Positions 17,001-25,922 of a stretch of DNA of 64,000 bases are shown here, in pieces. The translations under genes were made by a program, and so were the position numbers. The DNA is from Chryseobacterium balustinum (lineage in GTDB: Bacteria; Bacteroidota; Bacteroidia; Flavobacteriales; Weeksellaceae), in assembly GCF_900168205.1 (NCBI RefSeq), contig NZ_FUZE01000016.1, forward strand, positions 38,520 to 102,519. The letters run 5' to 3'. The notes beneath the pieces were generated by a model. It ran no database searches. It was given only the letters and a program-made list of their open reading frames with translations, and had not been told where the DNA came from. Position 1 is the first letter of the stretch. Each line of letters opens with the position of its first letter.

Positions 17001-18206
17001 ATGAACAGTTATATGGATAGTAAAAACAGGGAAATAGGAATTAAAAAAATTGCTTACGCAGGCTGTTTGGGAGCGGTCAGTATTATCAGTACCGAGTTTG
17101 GAATTATTGGCGTTTTGCCACAAGTTGCCTCGCATTACAATATCGGGATTGATAGCGCTGGATTATTGCTGAGTGCATTTGCTTTGACGATCTTTCTCAT
17201 CGGACCCTTTCTCGTTCTTCTAACCTCTGGAATCGATAGAAAAAAGATGATGCTTTGGGCAATTTTACTTTTTCTACTATCTAATATTATTTCTTCCTTT
17301 GCACCGCCGTTCTGGCTTTTGGTTCTGTTTCGAATTTTTCCTGCAATCCTGCAACCCGTATTTTTTTCTGCTGCTGTTGGAACAATTATTCGAACAGCCT
17401 CCAAAGCAGAACAGCATAAATTAATGGGAATTGTAATTGGCGGAATTGCATTGGCGCAGGTGACCGTTATTCCACTGACTACATATATGTCTAGCCTTTA
17501 CGGATGGCAAGTCAGTTTTGTCATTCAGGGAATTATTTCGCTGATTGCTTTGGCTGGAATTTTCATATTCATTCCAACGATGCCTGTTAAAGAGAAATTG
17601 TCCTATGGGAGTCAATTGTTGATTCTGAAAAAACCACGATTTATTATCAGTATTGTATTCAATGTACTGTTGATTTCAGCTTGGTTCTCAACCTACAGTT
17701 ATTTCGCAGATTATTTGGGGAAAGTGAAAATGATGAGCGGACAACAGGTAAGTTATATGCTCTTGCTTTTCGGTGTAGCAGGGGTTGTTGCCAATTGGTT
17801 AGCAGGAAGATTATTATCTAAAAATGTTGTTCGCACAACCGCATTTTTCCTGGCAGGAAGTATAGTACTCCCCGTGATCTTACAGTTTTCCGGCGAAAAC
17901 TTTTATTTCCAAATTATAGTCATTGGCTTTTGGGGAATAATGTACGGTCCGGCTTTCTTAACGGCCATTTCTTATATGATTGACGCCGCACCGGAAGCTC
18001 CAGAATTTGCAAACAGTCTTCAGTCTTCATTCGGAAACCTAGGTGTTTCCACAGGAACAATTGTTGGCGGATGGTTTATTGCAAACGTGGGAATTTCTTC
18101 TATTCCGTGGGTTGGAGCCGTATTTGGAATACTGGCAGTTTTAACTATGGTTCTTAGAGAAGTATCAGATAAAAGAGTAAAATCAAAAACGGTATCAATA
18201 AACTAA
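17001..18206 (+). CDS. MFS transporter (arabinose efflux / drug:H+ antiporter type)
   Basis: The 401-residue protein has about 12 predicted membrane helices. It shows the usual cytoplasmic loop (SGIDRKKMMLWAILLF) and the mid-protein SSFGNLGVSTGTIVGGWF segment. It belongs to the inner-membrane efflux MFS group. It is clearly paralogous to the broken MFS gene at 39086-40252, with conserved CLGAVSIISTEFGIIGVLPQ and AFALTIFLIGPF. It heads an operon with a secreted cupin lipoprotein 19 bases on and an exported hydrolase. The export substrate is unknown. Confidence 0.88.
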   Translation: MNSYMDSKNREIGIKKIAYAGCLGAVSIISTEFGIIGVLPQVASHYNIGIDSAGLLLSAFALTIFLIGPFLVLLTSGIDRKKMMLWAILLFLLSNIISSFAPPFWLLVLFRIFPAILQPVFFSAAVGTIIRTASKAEQHKLMGIVIGGIALAQVTVIPLTTYMSSLYGWQVSFVIQGIISLIALAGIFIFIPTMPVKEKLSYGSQLLILKKPRFIISIVFNVLLISAWFSTYSYFADYLGKVKMMSGQQVSYMLLLFGVAGVVANWLAGRLLSKNVVRTTAFFLAGSIVLPVILQFSGENFYFQIIVIGFWGIMYGPAFLTAISYMIDAAPEAPEFANSLQSSFGNLGVSTGTIVGGWFIANVGISSIPWVGAVFGILAVLTMVLREVSDKRVKSKTVSIN

Positions 18207-18225
18207 ATGTTCATCAGTAATCGCT

Positions 18226-18717
18226 ATGAAAAATTTCAAAAAGGTAATCGCTCCAGCGGTGATTGTTTGCGCGATAATGAGCTGTAATAATAAAGAAGCA
18301 ATGAAAAATGAAAACCCAACATCTCTATTTCCAAAGGAAAATAGATTACCAAAAGATTGGTTTACAGGCGAGGCTTTTTTGTCTCCTCTGGTTGTCAACG
18401 ATAAAAACAATGAATTTTCTGCAGGAGCCGTAACGTTTGAGGTCGGAGCAAGAACCAACTGGCACACCCATCCAAAAGGACAGGTTTTGATTGTAACCGA
18501 AGGGTTTGGATTTTATCAGGAAAAGGATAAGCCCGCACAAGTGATTAAAAAAGGGGATGTAGTCAACATACCGGAAAACATAGAACATTGGCACGGGGCA
18601 TCAGCAAGCACATCTATGACACATATTGCAATTACTAATTTTAAAAATGATGTGCAGGTGAATTGGCTTGAACCAGTTACAGACGAAGAATTTAATAACG
18701 TTAATACTGAAAAGTAA
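18226..18717 (+). CDS. Cupin-domain lipoprotein
   Basis: The 163-residue protein begins with a lipoprotein signal ending at the lipobox AIMSC (Cys at about 20). The cupin core has WHTHPKGQVLIVTEGFG and DVVNIPENIEHWHG, giving the His/Glu metal ligands. Related proteins include cupin-type hydroxynitrile lyases and carboxymuconolactone-linked cupins, but the substrate is not known. It is the middle gene of the MFS-cupin-hydrolase operon, and its stop lies one base before the next ATG. Confidence 0.85.
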   Translation: MKNFKKVIAPAVIVCAIMSCNNKEAMKNENPTSLFPKENRLPKDWFTGEAFLSPLVVNDKNNEFSAGAVTFEVGARTNWHTHPKGQVLIVTEGFGFYQEKDKPAQVIKKGDVVNIPENIEHWHGASASTSMTHIAITNFKNDVQVNWLEPVTDEEFNNVNTEK

Positions 18718-18718
18718 A

Positions 18719-19774
18719 ATGAAAAAAGTAGCATTAATTATGGCTGTAATTACATTGTCGGCGGGACAATTATCAGCTCAAAATAAAAAATCAAATTCAA
18801 AAAAAATGGAAACAACAGAACAAAAAGAGCATTATACATTCAAATTGAATGATAAAGTAACAAGAACCGCTGTAACCTTCAAAAACCGTTACGGAATAAC
18901 ACTTTCTGGTGATTTATACCTTCCAAAAAATGTAGGCAATGAAAAATTATCAGTGTTGGCAATCAGCGGACCTTTCGGTGCAGTGAAAGAACAATCATCA
19001 GGGCTGTATGCCGATCAAATGGCACAGAGAGGCTTTGCTGTTATCGCATTTGACCCTTCTTACACAGGTGAAAGTGGTGGTGAGCCGAGAAATTTAGCAT
19101 CACCGGAAATTAACACCGAAGATTTCAGCGCTGCGATTGACTTTCTGGGATTACAAAAAAATGTGGACAGGAACAAAATCGGAATTATAGGAATCTGTGG
19201 CTTCGGAGGTTTTGCCTTGAATGCAGCTGCAATAGATAAACGTATTAAAGCCGTCGCAACCACAAGTCTGTACGATATGACAAGAGTGATATCCAAAGGC
19301 TACAACGATTCTGTAACACCTGAACAAAGAACCAAAACATTAGAAGATCTAGGTCAGCAACGCTGGAAAGATGCAGAAGCCGGAGAACCTACGAAAGGAC
19401 CAAGAAATTTACCGGAAAAATTAACCGGAAATGAACCTCAATTTGTAAAAGAGTATTTTGATTATTACCGAACACCAAGAGGTTTCCACGAACGTTCTTT
19501 GAACTCAAATGGTGCGTGGCTGGCAACCAATCCGGTTTCATTTATGAATATGCCAATTTTAACTTATGTTAAAGAAATTTCCCCAAGGCCAATGTTGATG
19601 ATTGCCGGAGAAAATGCGCATTCAAGATATTTCAGTGAAGATATTTACAAATCAGCTTCTGAACCGAAAGAATTGATGATTATTCCAAATGCTGTTCACG
19701 TTGATTTATATGATAAAGTAGATGTGATCCCGTTTGAAAAATTGGACAATTACTTTAAAAGTAATTTAAAGTAA
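18719..19774 (+). CDS. Exported alpha/beta hydrolase, dienelactone-hydrolase type
   Basis: The ATG at 18719 gives 351 residues and exposes a Sec signal peptide (KKVALIMAVITLSAGQLSAQ). The nucleophile elbow GICGFGG carries Cys160, as in dienelactone hydrolases, rather than Ser. A late His (NAVHVDLYD) and an acid complete the triad. A long lid segment lies at about 210-290. It is translationally coupled to the cupin gene. Together they suggest periplasmic processing of a lactone or ester linked to the MFS pump, which is inference. Confidence 0.85.
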   Translation: MKKVALIMAVITLSAGQLSAQNKKSNSKKMETTEQKEHYTFKLNDKVTRTAVTFKNRYGITLSGDLYLPKNVGNEKLSVLAISGPFGAVKEQSSGLYADQMAQRGFAVIAFDPSYTGESGGEPRNLASPEINTEDFSAAIDFLGLQKNVDRNKIGIIGICGFGGFALNAAAIDKRIKAVATTSLYDMTRVISKGYNDSVTPEQRTKTLEDLGQQRWKDAEAGEPTKGPRNLPEKLTGNEPQFVKEYFDYYRTPRGFHERSLNSNGAWLATNPVSFMNMPILTYVKEISPRPMLMIAGENAHSRYFSEDIYKSASEPKELMIIPNAVHVDLYDKVDVIPFEKLDNYFKSNLK

Positions 19775-19859
19775 TTATCCGTTAACTGTTATAGACAGTG
19801 AAAAATGTCGATATCGATTGGTACAGTGCTTACATACTGACGATTAAAATATTTTTTTC

Positions 19860-19905
19860 AATAAAAGAAGGGTAAAATACATCAGTATTTTACCCTTCTT
19901 TTATT
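19860..19905. terminator. Terminator with a 21-bp perfect stem
   Basis: 19860-19880 pairs perfectly with 19885-19905 around the loop ATCA. It is preceded by a T-tract and followed by A/T, so it can act on the hydrolase operon and from the other strand. Confidence 0.85.
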
Positions 19906-20150
19906 GAACCTTTCTTTACATCAAATAATAGCTGCTCTCTGTTACTGGCATTTCAGGCTTGCCATTTTATATGGACTATGTTAGGTAATCCCCTTATAGA
20001 CACTTACCCGGAAGTTGATCAGTTACTTTCGACCAAAATATTTTCAATGCACGCAGAAGTACCTTCAACAGAAGAATGGAGTTTGTAACTCCTGCTTGAT
20101 TTGGCTTAATCTAACCAAATCATCTATAAAAGTGTTTGAAGATACGCTCG
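19906..20150 (+). other. Possible gene remnant between operons
   Basis: An open plus-strand frame runs through this stretch and ends at TAA 20086-20088. From an ATG at 19978 it reads MLGNPLIDTYPEVDQLL and looks coding-like, but it has no complete start region and no recognised family. It may be the tail of a deleted gene. Confidence 0.3.
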
Positions 20151-20152
20151 TT

Positions 20153-20230
20153 AAGGTCACAAACATCCAAATGGCTCTAATTTAATCTAAATTGAGCCAT
20201 TTTTTTTGTTTTTGATTCCAGAATAAGCCT
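20153..20230. repeat. Dispersed repeat with hairpin, copy 1
   Basis: About 75 bases starting CACAAACATC and ending CCAGAATAAGCC recur at 38936-39013 with few differences. The core is a hairpin (GGCTCTAATTTA / TAAATTGAGCC, one bulge) followed by a T-run, so it also looks like a terminator. Confidence 0.65.
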
Positions 20231-20290
20231 AATTAAGATTAACAAATTTTAAAATAACTTTCCCTAGATCTATATTTTAAAATTCATCTA

Positions 20291-21094
20291 TTAATAAGCC
20301 GAAGAATCACTTTTACTCTCAAACTTAAGCTGGCGGAACCTTGCATTATCTCGCAATAATTCAACATCATATCCACTTTTCTCATTCAGATAAATTTTGA
20401 TTTCAGCATTCTTGAGTTGACCTGACATCAGATGTCCCGCAAATGTTCTGTCGTCCGAAATAAAATGAAAATGAAACGGAGAAAGGTCAATATTACTTAA
20501 CAGAGAAGGTGTAAAATAACCCACCATCGTTCCTTTTATATTTTCTGATTTATATTGAGGTCTTGCTTTCATTAATGTTGCAAGTTCCGTTGTATCCGAA
20601 GGAGAAATTGGTTCTGCTCCACCCACTGTAATATCAGACCACTTGGCTTCTATCTTGATGGCGTACGGTAAATTTTGAGTGGAGAACATTGGTAGAATTT
20701 TTTCCTGCAATTCCTCAAAAGTTCCTGTAAAGTTGATGGTTTTCACCAAATCTGCTTTGAAAAATGTGAGCGAGGTAAAAGGCGATTTCAAATCTTCCGA
20801 AGCAACTTCTACTTTTCCTGATGGCGGAATACGATAGATTATTCCGTCCAGTGCAATGAGTTCTCCATTGAGATGATTAAATGTTCCCAATCCAAAATCT
20901 CCGTGGTCTTTTAATTCTTTTACGGTATGCGTTCCTTCGTAAATGCCTCTTCGCATCGCATCAATCGTAGAATAATGCCAGATTCTGTCATTTGGAGCAC
21001 TTTTTTTGTTAGCGGTTTTGATTTGTTTTGCAGTACACGAAACCAAAGGCACTACTGCGACCAGTAAAGCGAGTTTTAAAAATATTTTTTTCAT
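20291..21094 (-). CDS. budA: Alpha-acetolactate decarboxylase with a lipoprotein signal
   Basis: The 267-residue protein shows the family motifs HGDFGLGTFNHLNGELIALDG and FHFHFISDDRTFAGHLM, whose histidines bind the catalytic zinc. The enzyme converts acetolactate to acetoin. It begins with MKKIFLKLALLVAVVPLVSC, a lipobox ending in Cys20, so it should be a membrane-anchored envelope protein, which is unusual for a metabolic decarboxylase. It is the last gene of a five-gene minus-strand operon with a cupin, two royal-jelly-type proteins and an MDR enzyme. No acetolactate synthase is nearby. Confidence 0.9.
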   Translation of the reverse strand: MKKIFLKLALLVAVVPLVSCTAKQIKTANKKSAPNDRIWHYSTIDAMRRGIYEGTHTVKELKDHGDFGLGTFNHLNGELIALDGIIYRIPPSGKVEVASEDLKSPFTSLTFFKADLVKTINFTGTFEELQEKILPMFSTQNLPYAIKIEAKWSDITVGGAEPISPSDTTELATLMKARPQYKSENIKGTMVGYFTPSLLSNIDLSPFHFHFISDDRTFAGHLMSGQLKNAEIKIYLNEKSGYDVELLRDNARFRQLKFESKSDSSAY

Positions 21095-21136
21095 AATAAT
21101 TTTGTAATGTTTGTTAGATTAAAATTAGATTCAAAA

Positions 21137-21550
21137 TTATTTTTTCTCGTAATAATTATCTTTCCCTTCAATCCAGTCTGTTCTGGAAGGTGTGAAAAAA
21201 TCAATATCAATTGTATCGTCTTCCAACGCCGTGAAACTGTGTGGCACATTGGGTGGAATGATGATTCCGTCTCCTGCTTTCACGATATATTCTTTGTCCA
21301 GAATTTTTACTTTTACACTTCCTTTTGTGATTAAAGAATATTGCTCATTGATATGTTGATGCGTTGGAACGACCGCTCCCTTTTTGTAGGTAAAATAACC
21401 GATGGTTCCCTGTTCTCCGGAAATCATTCCACGGGTTAGAAGTTCATTAACAGGTTTTGACGGTAATTTTTTTAATGTAAATGTCTGTACATTTTGTGCT
21501 GATAACATCGTCGCTGTAAGGCTTGCTAAGCTTAAAACTATTTTTTTCAT
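21137..21550 (-). CDS. Secreted small cupin protein
   Basis: The 137-residue protein starts with a Sec signal peptide (MKKIVLSLASLTATMLSAQ). A single cupin domain follows, with VPTHQHINEQYSLITKGSVKV and DGIIIPPNVPHSF supplying metal-binding His and Glu. The function is unknown. It lies 42 bases before the acetolactate decarboxylase gene and 17 bases after a royal-jelly-type lipoprotein gene, so it is part of the same operon. Confidence 0.85.
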   Translation of the reverse strand: MKKIVLSLASLTATMLSAQNVQTFTLKKLPSKPVNELLTRGMISGEQGTIGYFTYKKGAVVPTHQHINEQYSLITKGSVKVKILDKEYIVKAGDGIIIPPNVPHSFTALEDDTIDIDFFTPSRTDWIEGKDNYYEKK

Positions 21551-21567
21551 TTTATTAATTTTTTGAT

Positions 21568-22698
21568 TTAAATCTTAATTCTAAAAACTTTAAACGGCTT
21601 TTTGAATTCTTCTTTTCCGTTATGAAACCAAGGCATTAGCTGAATCTGCGAATTGGAAATGTATAAATAACCATCATCGGAAATGCTGTAACTGTCGGGC
21701 CATATCAGTTTTTCTTTGTCCTGAACAATGGTTTGCATTTTTAAATCCGGTGTGATTTTAACGATTGAACTTTTCTCTAAATCCCCAAAATAAAGGTTTC
21801 CATTTTTGTCGAAAATCATTCCGTCTGTCGTGATGAATTTGCCCAAATCTTCCACATTTTTCTCTAAAACATTTTCAGGTGTTTTGAAATCTCTCAGCAA
21901 CTCAGTTTTAATTCTGTACAAACGGTTATCACTTAAAGGCTTATAATAGATGTATTGATTATCAGGTGTTAACCCAATTCCGTCAGAATTTACTTTTAAC
22001 GGAGAACCATCACTTTTTTTAAGCTCAGTTCCCAAGGGCGAAAAATGATAATTCGGGTCAGATTTTACCGATGGAGAATTTCCTAAAACCAGTCGCGATT
22101 CTCCGCTGTTGATATTCAAAACAACAAGACCGCCCGTATTGGAATTGGTCAAATACGCAAAACCATTCTGATTATCGATACGAATATCATTGATGTAAAC
22201 ATCTTCACACACCACATTTTCCGGAAATCTGTAGATTTTCTCAATTTTATTTGTGGCTAAATTGATTTTTAAAACCTTCGCACTGTGCTGATACACTTTT
22301 CCTAGACCAATTCCTGCCGCGTCGACTACCCAAAGAAATCCTTTATCATCGATCACTACAGACTGTACCGTCACAAATTTATTCTGTCCGTCCTCTCCTT
22401 TTTTAAAGCTGTTCCATTCTTCATTGGGATACGGAACAGGTTTTCCATCTTTGATTTCAACAACTGAGTAAGAATGATTATCAAGCCAGTAAGGGTAATT
22501 CACAAAAACCCGATTGTCTTTTGAAACCGCAACGCCGGTTAACTGATATGTACTGTCTGAGAAAACTTCTTCCAATTTCGCATTTTTATCAGCTGAAATT
22601 CCGTTTTCAGATTTACCAGAATTTTGATTGGGCGATTTATTACAGGCAATCAGCGAAAGCATCGTAACACCTATCATTGCTAAATTTTTAAAGCTCAT
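21568..22698 (-). CDS. Major royal jelly protein (MRJP/yellow)-like lipoprotein
   Basis: The 376-residue protein has a lipoprotein signal (MSFKNLAMIGVTMLSLIAC) and a six-bladed beta-propeller of the MRJP/SMP-30 superfamily. Features are RVFVNYPYW, FLWVVDAAG, VYINDIRID and GLTPDNQYIYYKPLSDNRLYRI. Such propellers bind or hydrolyse small lactones and ligands. It is paralogous to the first operon gene (23690). It should be anchored in the envelope. The substrate is unknown. Confidence 0.85.
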   Translation of the reverse strand: MSFKNLAMIGVTMLSLIACNKSPNQNSGKSENGISADKNAKLEEVFSDSTYQLTGVAVSKDNRVFVNYPYWLDNHSYSVVEIKDGKPVPYPNEEWNSFKKGEDGQNKFVTVQSVVIDDKGFLWVVDAAGIGLGKVYQHSAKVLKINLATNKIEKIYRFPENVVCEDVYINDIRIDNQNGFAYLTNSNTGGLVVLNINSGESRLVLGNSPSVKSDPNYHFSPLGTELKKSDGSPLKVNSDGIGLTPDNQYIYYKPLSDNRLYRIKTELLRDFKTPENVLEKNVEDLGKFITTDGMIFDKNGNLYFGDLEKSSIVKITPDLKMQTIVQDKEKLIWPDSYSISDDGYLYISNSQIQLMPWFHNGKEEFKKPFKVFRIKI

Positions 22699-22721
22699 TT
22701 CTTTAATTTTTATTATTAATT

Positions 22722-23660
22722 TTATGACAAGGTCACTACGATTTTACCAACCGTTCTTCCAGTTTCTTGTTCCAGATGAGCTTCTCTCATTTGTTCAAAA
22801 GGAAAAGTTTTTGAAACGTGTGGTTTGATGGCTCCAATTTCTAAAAGATGAGCGATTTGTTTCATATCCTCGCCATTCGACTGTACCAAAATAAAATAAC
22901 CTTTCACGCCTTTTGCTTCTGCTTTTGCGGTCACTTCTTCATTCAATCCGGTCGGAATACTGATGATGGAACCGCCTTCTTTGGTTACTTCCAGAGAATG
23001 GTCGATGTTTTCTCCGCCAATTGTATCTAAGACGAAATCGAAAGTTCTTCCGGCTGATTTCCAATCAAAACCTTGGTAATCGATATGCGAATCTGCACCT
23101 AAACCCAAGACAAAATCTTTGTTTTTTGCGGAAGAAGTTCCTGTCACATTGGCGCCCAAATGTTTCGCCAATTGTACGGCAATATGTCCAACGCCACCAG
23201 AACCAGCGTGTACCAAAACATTTTGACCCTTCTGAATATTGGCGTTATGAACCAAAGCCTGATATGCCGTAAGCGCCACCAAAGTACTTGCTGAAGCTTC
23301 TTCAAATGAAATATTTTTTGGTTTTAAAGCCAGTTGATTTGCCGGAGCTGTTACAAATTCAGCATACGCTTTTCCGTGTCCCGGGAAATTGACCATTCCG
23401 AAAACTTCATCACCTACTTTAAAGGTTTCACTTTTACTTTCTTCCACGATTCCGGAAATATCCCAACCCAAAATCAATGGATTTTCTTCTTTGATTCTTC
23501 CGTAAACTCCTTTTCCCTGACGGCTTTTTACATCCACCGGATTGATGCTGATGGCTTTTACTATTACCAAAACTTCTCCGTCTTTGATGCTTGGTTTTTC
23601 CAATTCAACGTATTCTAAATTTTCTACGTTTCCTGCTGTTTTTAAAACAATTGCTTTCAT
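22722..23660 (-). CDS. NADP-dependent MDR oxidoreductase, copy 3
   Basis: The 312-residue zinc-independent MDR enzyme is more divergent than the 8388 and 12015 copies. It has LILGWDISGIV, FKVGDEVFGMVNFPG and the cofactor loop HAGSGGVGHIAVQLAKHLG. It is cytoplasmic, unlike its four exported operon partners. Probable quinone or enone reductase, inferred from the family. It is the second gene of the operon that starts at 24766. Confidence 0.88.
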   Translation of the reverse strand: MKAIVLKTAGNVENLEYVELEKPSIKDGEVLVIVKAISINPVDVKSRQGKGVYGRIKEENPLILGWDISGIVEESKSETFKVGDEVFGMVNFPGHGKAYAEFVTAPANQLALKPKNISFEEASASTLVALTAYQALVHNANIQKGQNVLVHAGSGGVGHIAVQLAKHLGANVTGTSSAKNKDFVLGLGADSHIDYQGFDWKSAGRTFDFVLDTIGGENIDHSLEVTKEGGSIISIPTGLNEEVTAKAEAKGVKGYFILVQSNGEDMKQIAHLLEIGAIKPHVSKTFPFEQMREAHLEQETGRTVGKIVVTLS

Positions 23661-23689
23661 ACTATTTTTATTTAATGTTAATTTTTAAT

Positions 23690-24766
23690 TTAATTTCTTG
23701 TTGGTTTTGCTCCGATTTTTAGTTTGTAGATTGTGACCGGAAATTGTACTTTATTTACTCCATTTTGAAATGCCGACAAACGATTCAATTGACCAGTCGG
23801 AATCCACAAATAGCCGTTATCATCAATCCATAAAGCATCTGCCCAAAGCAATCTTTCATCTTTGATGACCAAACTTTCCTTTCCGTCAGGCGTAATTTTG
23901 ATGATTTGTTTGAGATTAACATCGCTCACATAGATATTTCCGTCTGCATCGACGGCAGTTCCGCCTGTTGATGGGGTGTTGTAGAATAATGAAACCTTTG
24001 ATTCAAGTTCTGCTTCACTGATTTTGGGATTATTCAGATATTGTGTTTCCACTTTCCAGAGCGGTCCACTTGCAGGCTGAAAATAAAGCCATTTTCCATC
24101 GGGCGAAATTTCCAGTTGGTCAGCGTGAATTCTCACCTCATTTCCATCATTGTCTTTCATTATCTCGCCTTCAGCTTTTATCGGAATATTGTCAACGGTA
24201 GAGGGATGATTTTCCAGAACCCTTCTTCCCTTTCCTTTCGTTTTATCCAAAATAATTAACGCCGGTTCGCCTGCATCCGTCAGATAAATTGTATTACCCG
24301 AAATTCTCAAATCATCAATAAATGTGGAAGCTTTTGAAACTTGAGCTAAAGGAATAATTTGAACAATTTTATTGGTTTTCAGATTGATTGAAACCAATTT
24401 TGAAGCATTTCCAGTCAAAGGATTTTGTCCCATCGCCGGCGTTCCGGTATCTACGACCCAAAGCAATCCGTCTGGCCCGATTCTCAAAGAATTGGTTCTT
24501 ACAAATTTCTCATTCACGTCGGCTCCCACTTTCCAGTTGTTCCAGTTTTCATTGGGATAAGGAATCACTTTTCCGTTTTTCAGCACTTCTCCGATTCTCA
24601 TTCCGTTATCTCCTTCGATTCTTGGGAAGTTGACAAAGATTCTTCCGTCTTTGCTGGTGGTAACGCCATTCCAAACGGTATTGGAAACTGCCACTTTTTG
24701 TAGTTGCGCATTTACCGGATTGAAGAGTGATAAAAATAGGCTCACTGCAAGTATTTTTGTTTTCAT
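23690..24766 (-). CDS. Secreted major royal jelly protein-like propeller
   Basis: The 358-residue protein has a Sec signal peptide ending near NPVNAQ and MRJP propeller repeats. Motifs include GRIFVNFPRI, LLWVVDTGTPAM, FIDDLRISGNTIYLTDAGEPALIIL (motif region) and LEISPDGKWLYFQPASGPLWKV. It is the promoter-proximal gene of a five-gene operon. Upstream are TAAATTTG (-7) and the TCAGCG...GCACAG element shared with three SDR-associated promoters. Confidence 0.85.
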   Translation of the reverse strand: MKTKILAVSLFLSLFNPVNAQLQKVAVSNTVWNGVTTSKDGRIFVNFPRIEGDNGMRIGEVLKNGKVIPYPNENWNNWKVGADVNEKFVRTNSLRIGPDGLLWVVDTGTPAMGQNPLTGNASKLVSINLKTNKIVQIIPLAQVSKASTFIDDLRISGNTIYLTDAGEPALIILDKTKGKGRRVLENHPSTVDNIPIKAEGEIMKDNDGNEVRIHADQLEISPDGKWLYFQPASGPLWKVETQYLNNPKISEAELESKVSLFYNTPSTGGTAVDADGNIYVSDVNLKQIIKITPDGKESLVIKDERLLWADALWIDDNGYLWIPTGQLNRLSAFQNGVNKVQFPVTIYKLKIGAKPTRN

Positions 24767-24804
24767 AATAATTTAATTTATCTGTTTCAATGATTTTGAT
24801 AGGA

Positions 24805-24862
24805 CAAATTTAGAATGATTCGCCACCAATAAATAGCTCATTTCAGCGAAAGAATAGCACAG
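24805..24862 (-). promoter_or_regulatory. Promoter with shared AraC-type element, site A
   Basis: The plus-strand element TCAGCGAAAGAATAGCACAG at 24843-24862 lies 30 bases from the -7 element (TAAATTTG on the minus strand, 24812-24805). Three other promoters (28176, 29726, 37679) share element and spacing. Confidence 0.7.
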
Positions 24863-24878
24863 ATTTCCTGAAATGAAA

Positions 24879-24903
24879 AATCCTCCCGTAAGTCAGGAGG
24901 ATT
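24879..24903 (-). terminator. Hairpin after the MBL-fold gene
   Basis: AATCCTCC (24879-24886) pairs with GGAGGATT (24896-24903). It lies 25 bases beyond the stop of the MBL-fold gene on the minus strand, with an adjoining AT tract. Confidence 0.65.
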
Positions 24904-24927
24904 AGCTGATATTTAGAAAAATTTAAA

Positions 24928-25821
24928 TTATATTGTGTAGAAAGATTTGGGTAAATAATGGTAACGTTCTTCAGTTTTTTGAATAAAGCCTAAACCCGGA
25001 AAAGGGAGATGGTCTCCAAAAAACAACTGTTTTGTTGCAGATAATTTTTCCAATACCTGCTTTCTGGTTTTAATGCCTAATGCAAAGTCTGAATCAATCT
25101 GATTACCCCATTCCGGATGCTCTATTAATAAAATGTGCTGAAAAGTATCAGCGATATGAACCAACTCTTCTCCTTCAGATGAAATGGTAATTATGGTATG
25201 TCCAGCTGTATGTCCCGGAGCATTTTCAAGTTTTAGAAAACCAAATAACTCATCCTGGTCCTGATAAAAATTAAGCTTAGATTTTAAAGGTTCGAAATGT
25301 TGTCTTGCAAACTGAATTTCAAATTCAGAAAATTCATTTTTTGAACCTCTTGAAAAATCCGGTTCGTCAGACATCCAAAAGTTATATTCAGTTTCTGAAA
25401 TGTAATAGTTGGCATTTTTAAAAACTAACAAGCCGTTTTTGTCGATCACACCTCCAATGTGGTCAGGATGTGCGTGCGTAAACACAATTTCTGAAATTTC
25501 TTCAGGACTAATCCCTAAGTTTTTCAGATTTCCAATCAATTTCCCACCCAAAGGAGACAACATTACTCCACTTCCTGTATCGATAAGAATATTTTTTTCA
25601 TCTTTTTGAATGAGGAGAACATTTCCTGCAAGCTCTATTTTATCTTGCCGAAGCAGGTTATTTGTAAAGAAATTTTGTAGTTCCTGCTTTTGAACATTTG
25701 GAGCAAACATTGGCTGAATGTTTTCTATCTCAATGACACCATCCGTTACTACTGCCAAATTGAGTTCTCCCAAGTTGAATTTAAAGAATCCTGAATTTTT
25801 AATGTTTTTTGTATTATTCAT
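24928..25821 (-). CDS. MBL-fold metallo-hydrolase
   Basis: The 297-residue protein carries the metallo-beta-lactamase signature THAHPDHIGG (His116, His118, Asp120, His121). Further ligands are in APGHTAGH, HIADTFQH and FFGDHLP. It resembles the AHL-lactonase/quinolone-oxidase-like cytoplasmic branch; no signal peptide is seen. The substrate is unknown. It is divergent from an HxlR regulator 101 bases away, which probably controls it. Confidence 0.88.
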   Translation of the reverse strand: MNNTKNIKNSGFFKFNLGELNLAVVTDGVIEIENIQPMFAPNVQKQELQNFFTNNLLRQDKIELAGNVLLIQKDEKNILIDTGSGVMLSPLGGKLIGNLKNLGISPEEISEIVFTHAHPDHIGGVIDKNGLLVFKNANYYISETEYNFWMSDEPDFSRGSKNEFSEFEIQFARQHFEPLKSKLNFYQDQDELFGFLKLENAPGHTAGHTIITISSEGEELVHIADTFQHILLIEHPEWGNQIDSDFALGIKTRKQVLEKLSATKQLFFGDHLPFPGLGFIQKTEERYHYLPKSFYTI

Positions 25822-25864
25822 TTTGATATATTTACAGGAACAAAATTATGTAAAGCAGCTTTCC

Positions 25865-25885
25865 AAAAGATATAACTATCCTTTT
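25865..25885. promoter_or_regulatory. Near-palindrome between the MBL and HxlR genes
   Basis: AAAAGATA-TAAC-TATCCTTTT has matching arms apart from one extra base. It is centrally placed in the divergent intergenic region and is the probable HxlR operator. Confidence 0.45.
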
Positions 25886-25922
25886 GTAAAGCGCTTTCTT
25901 CAAGGTAAGTATTGCATTTATT

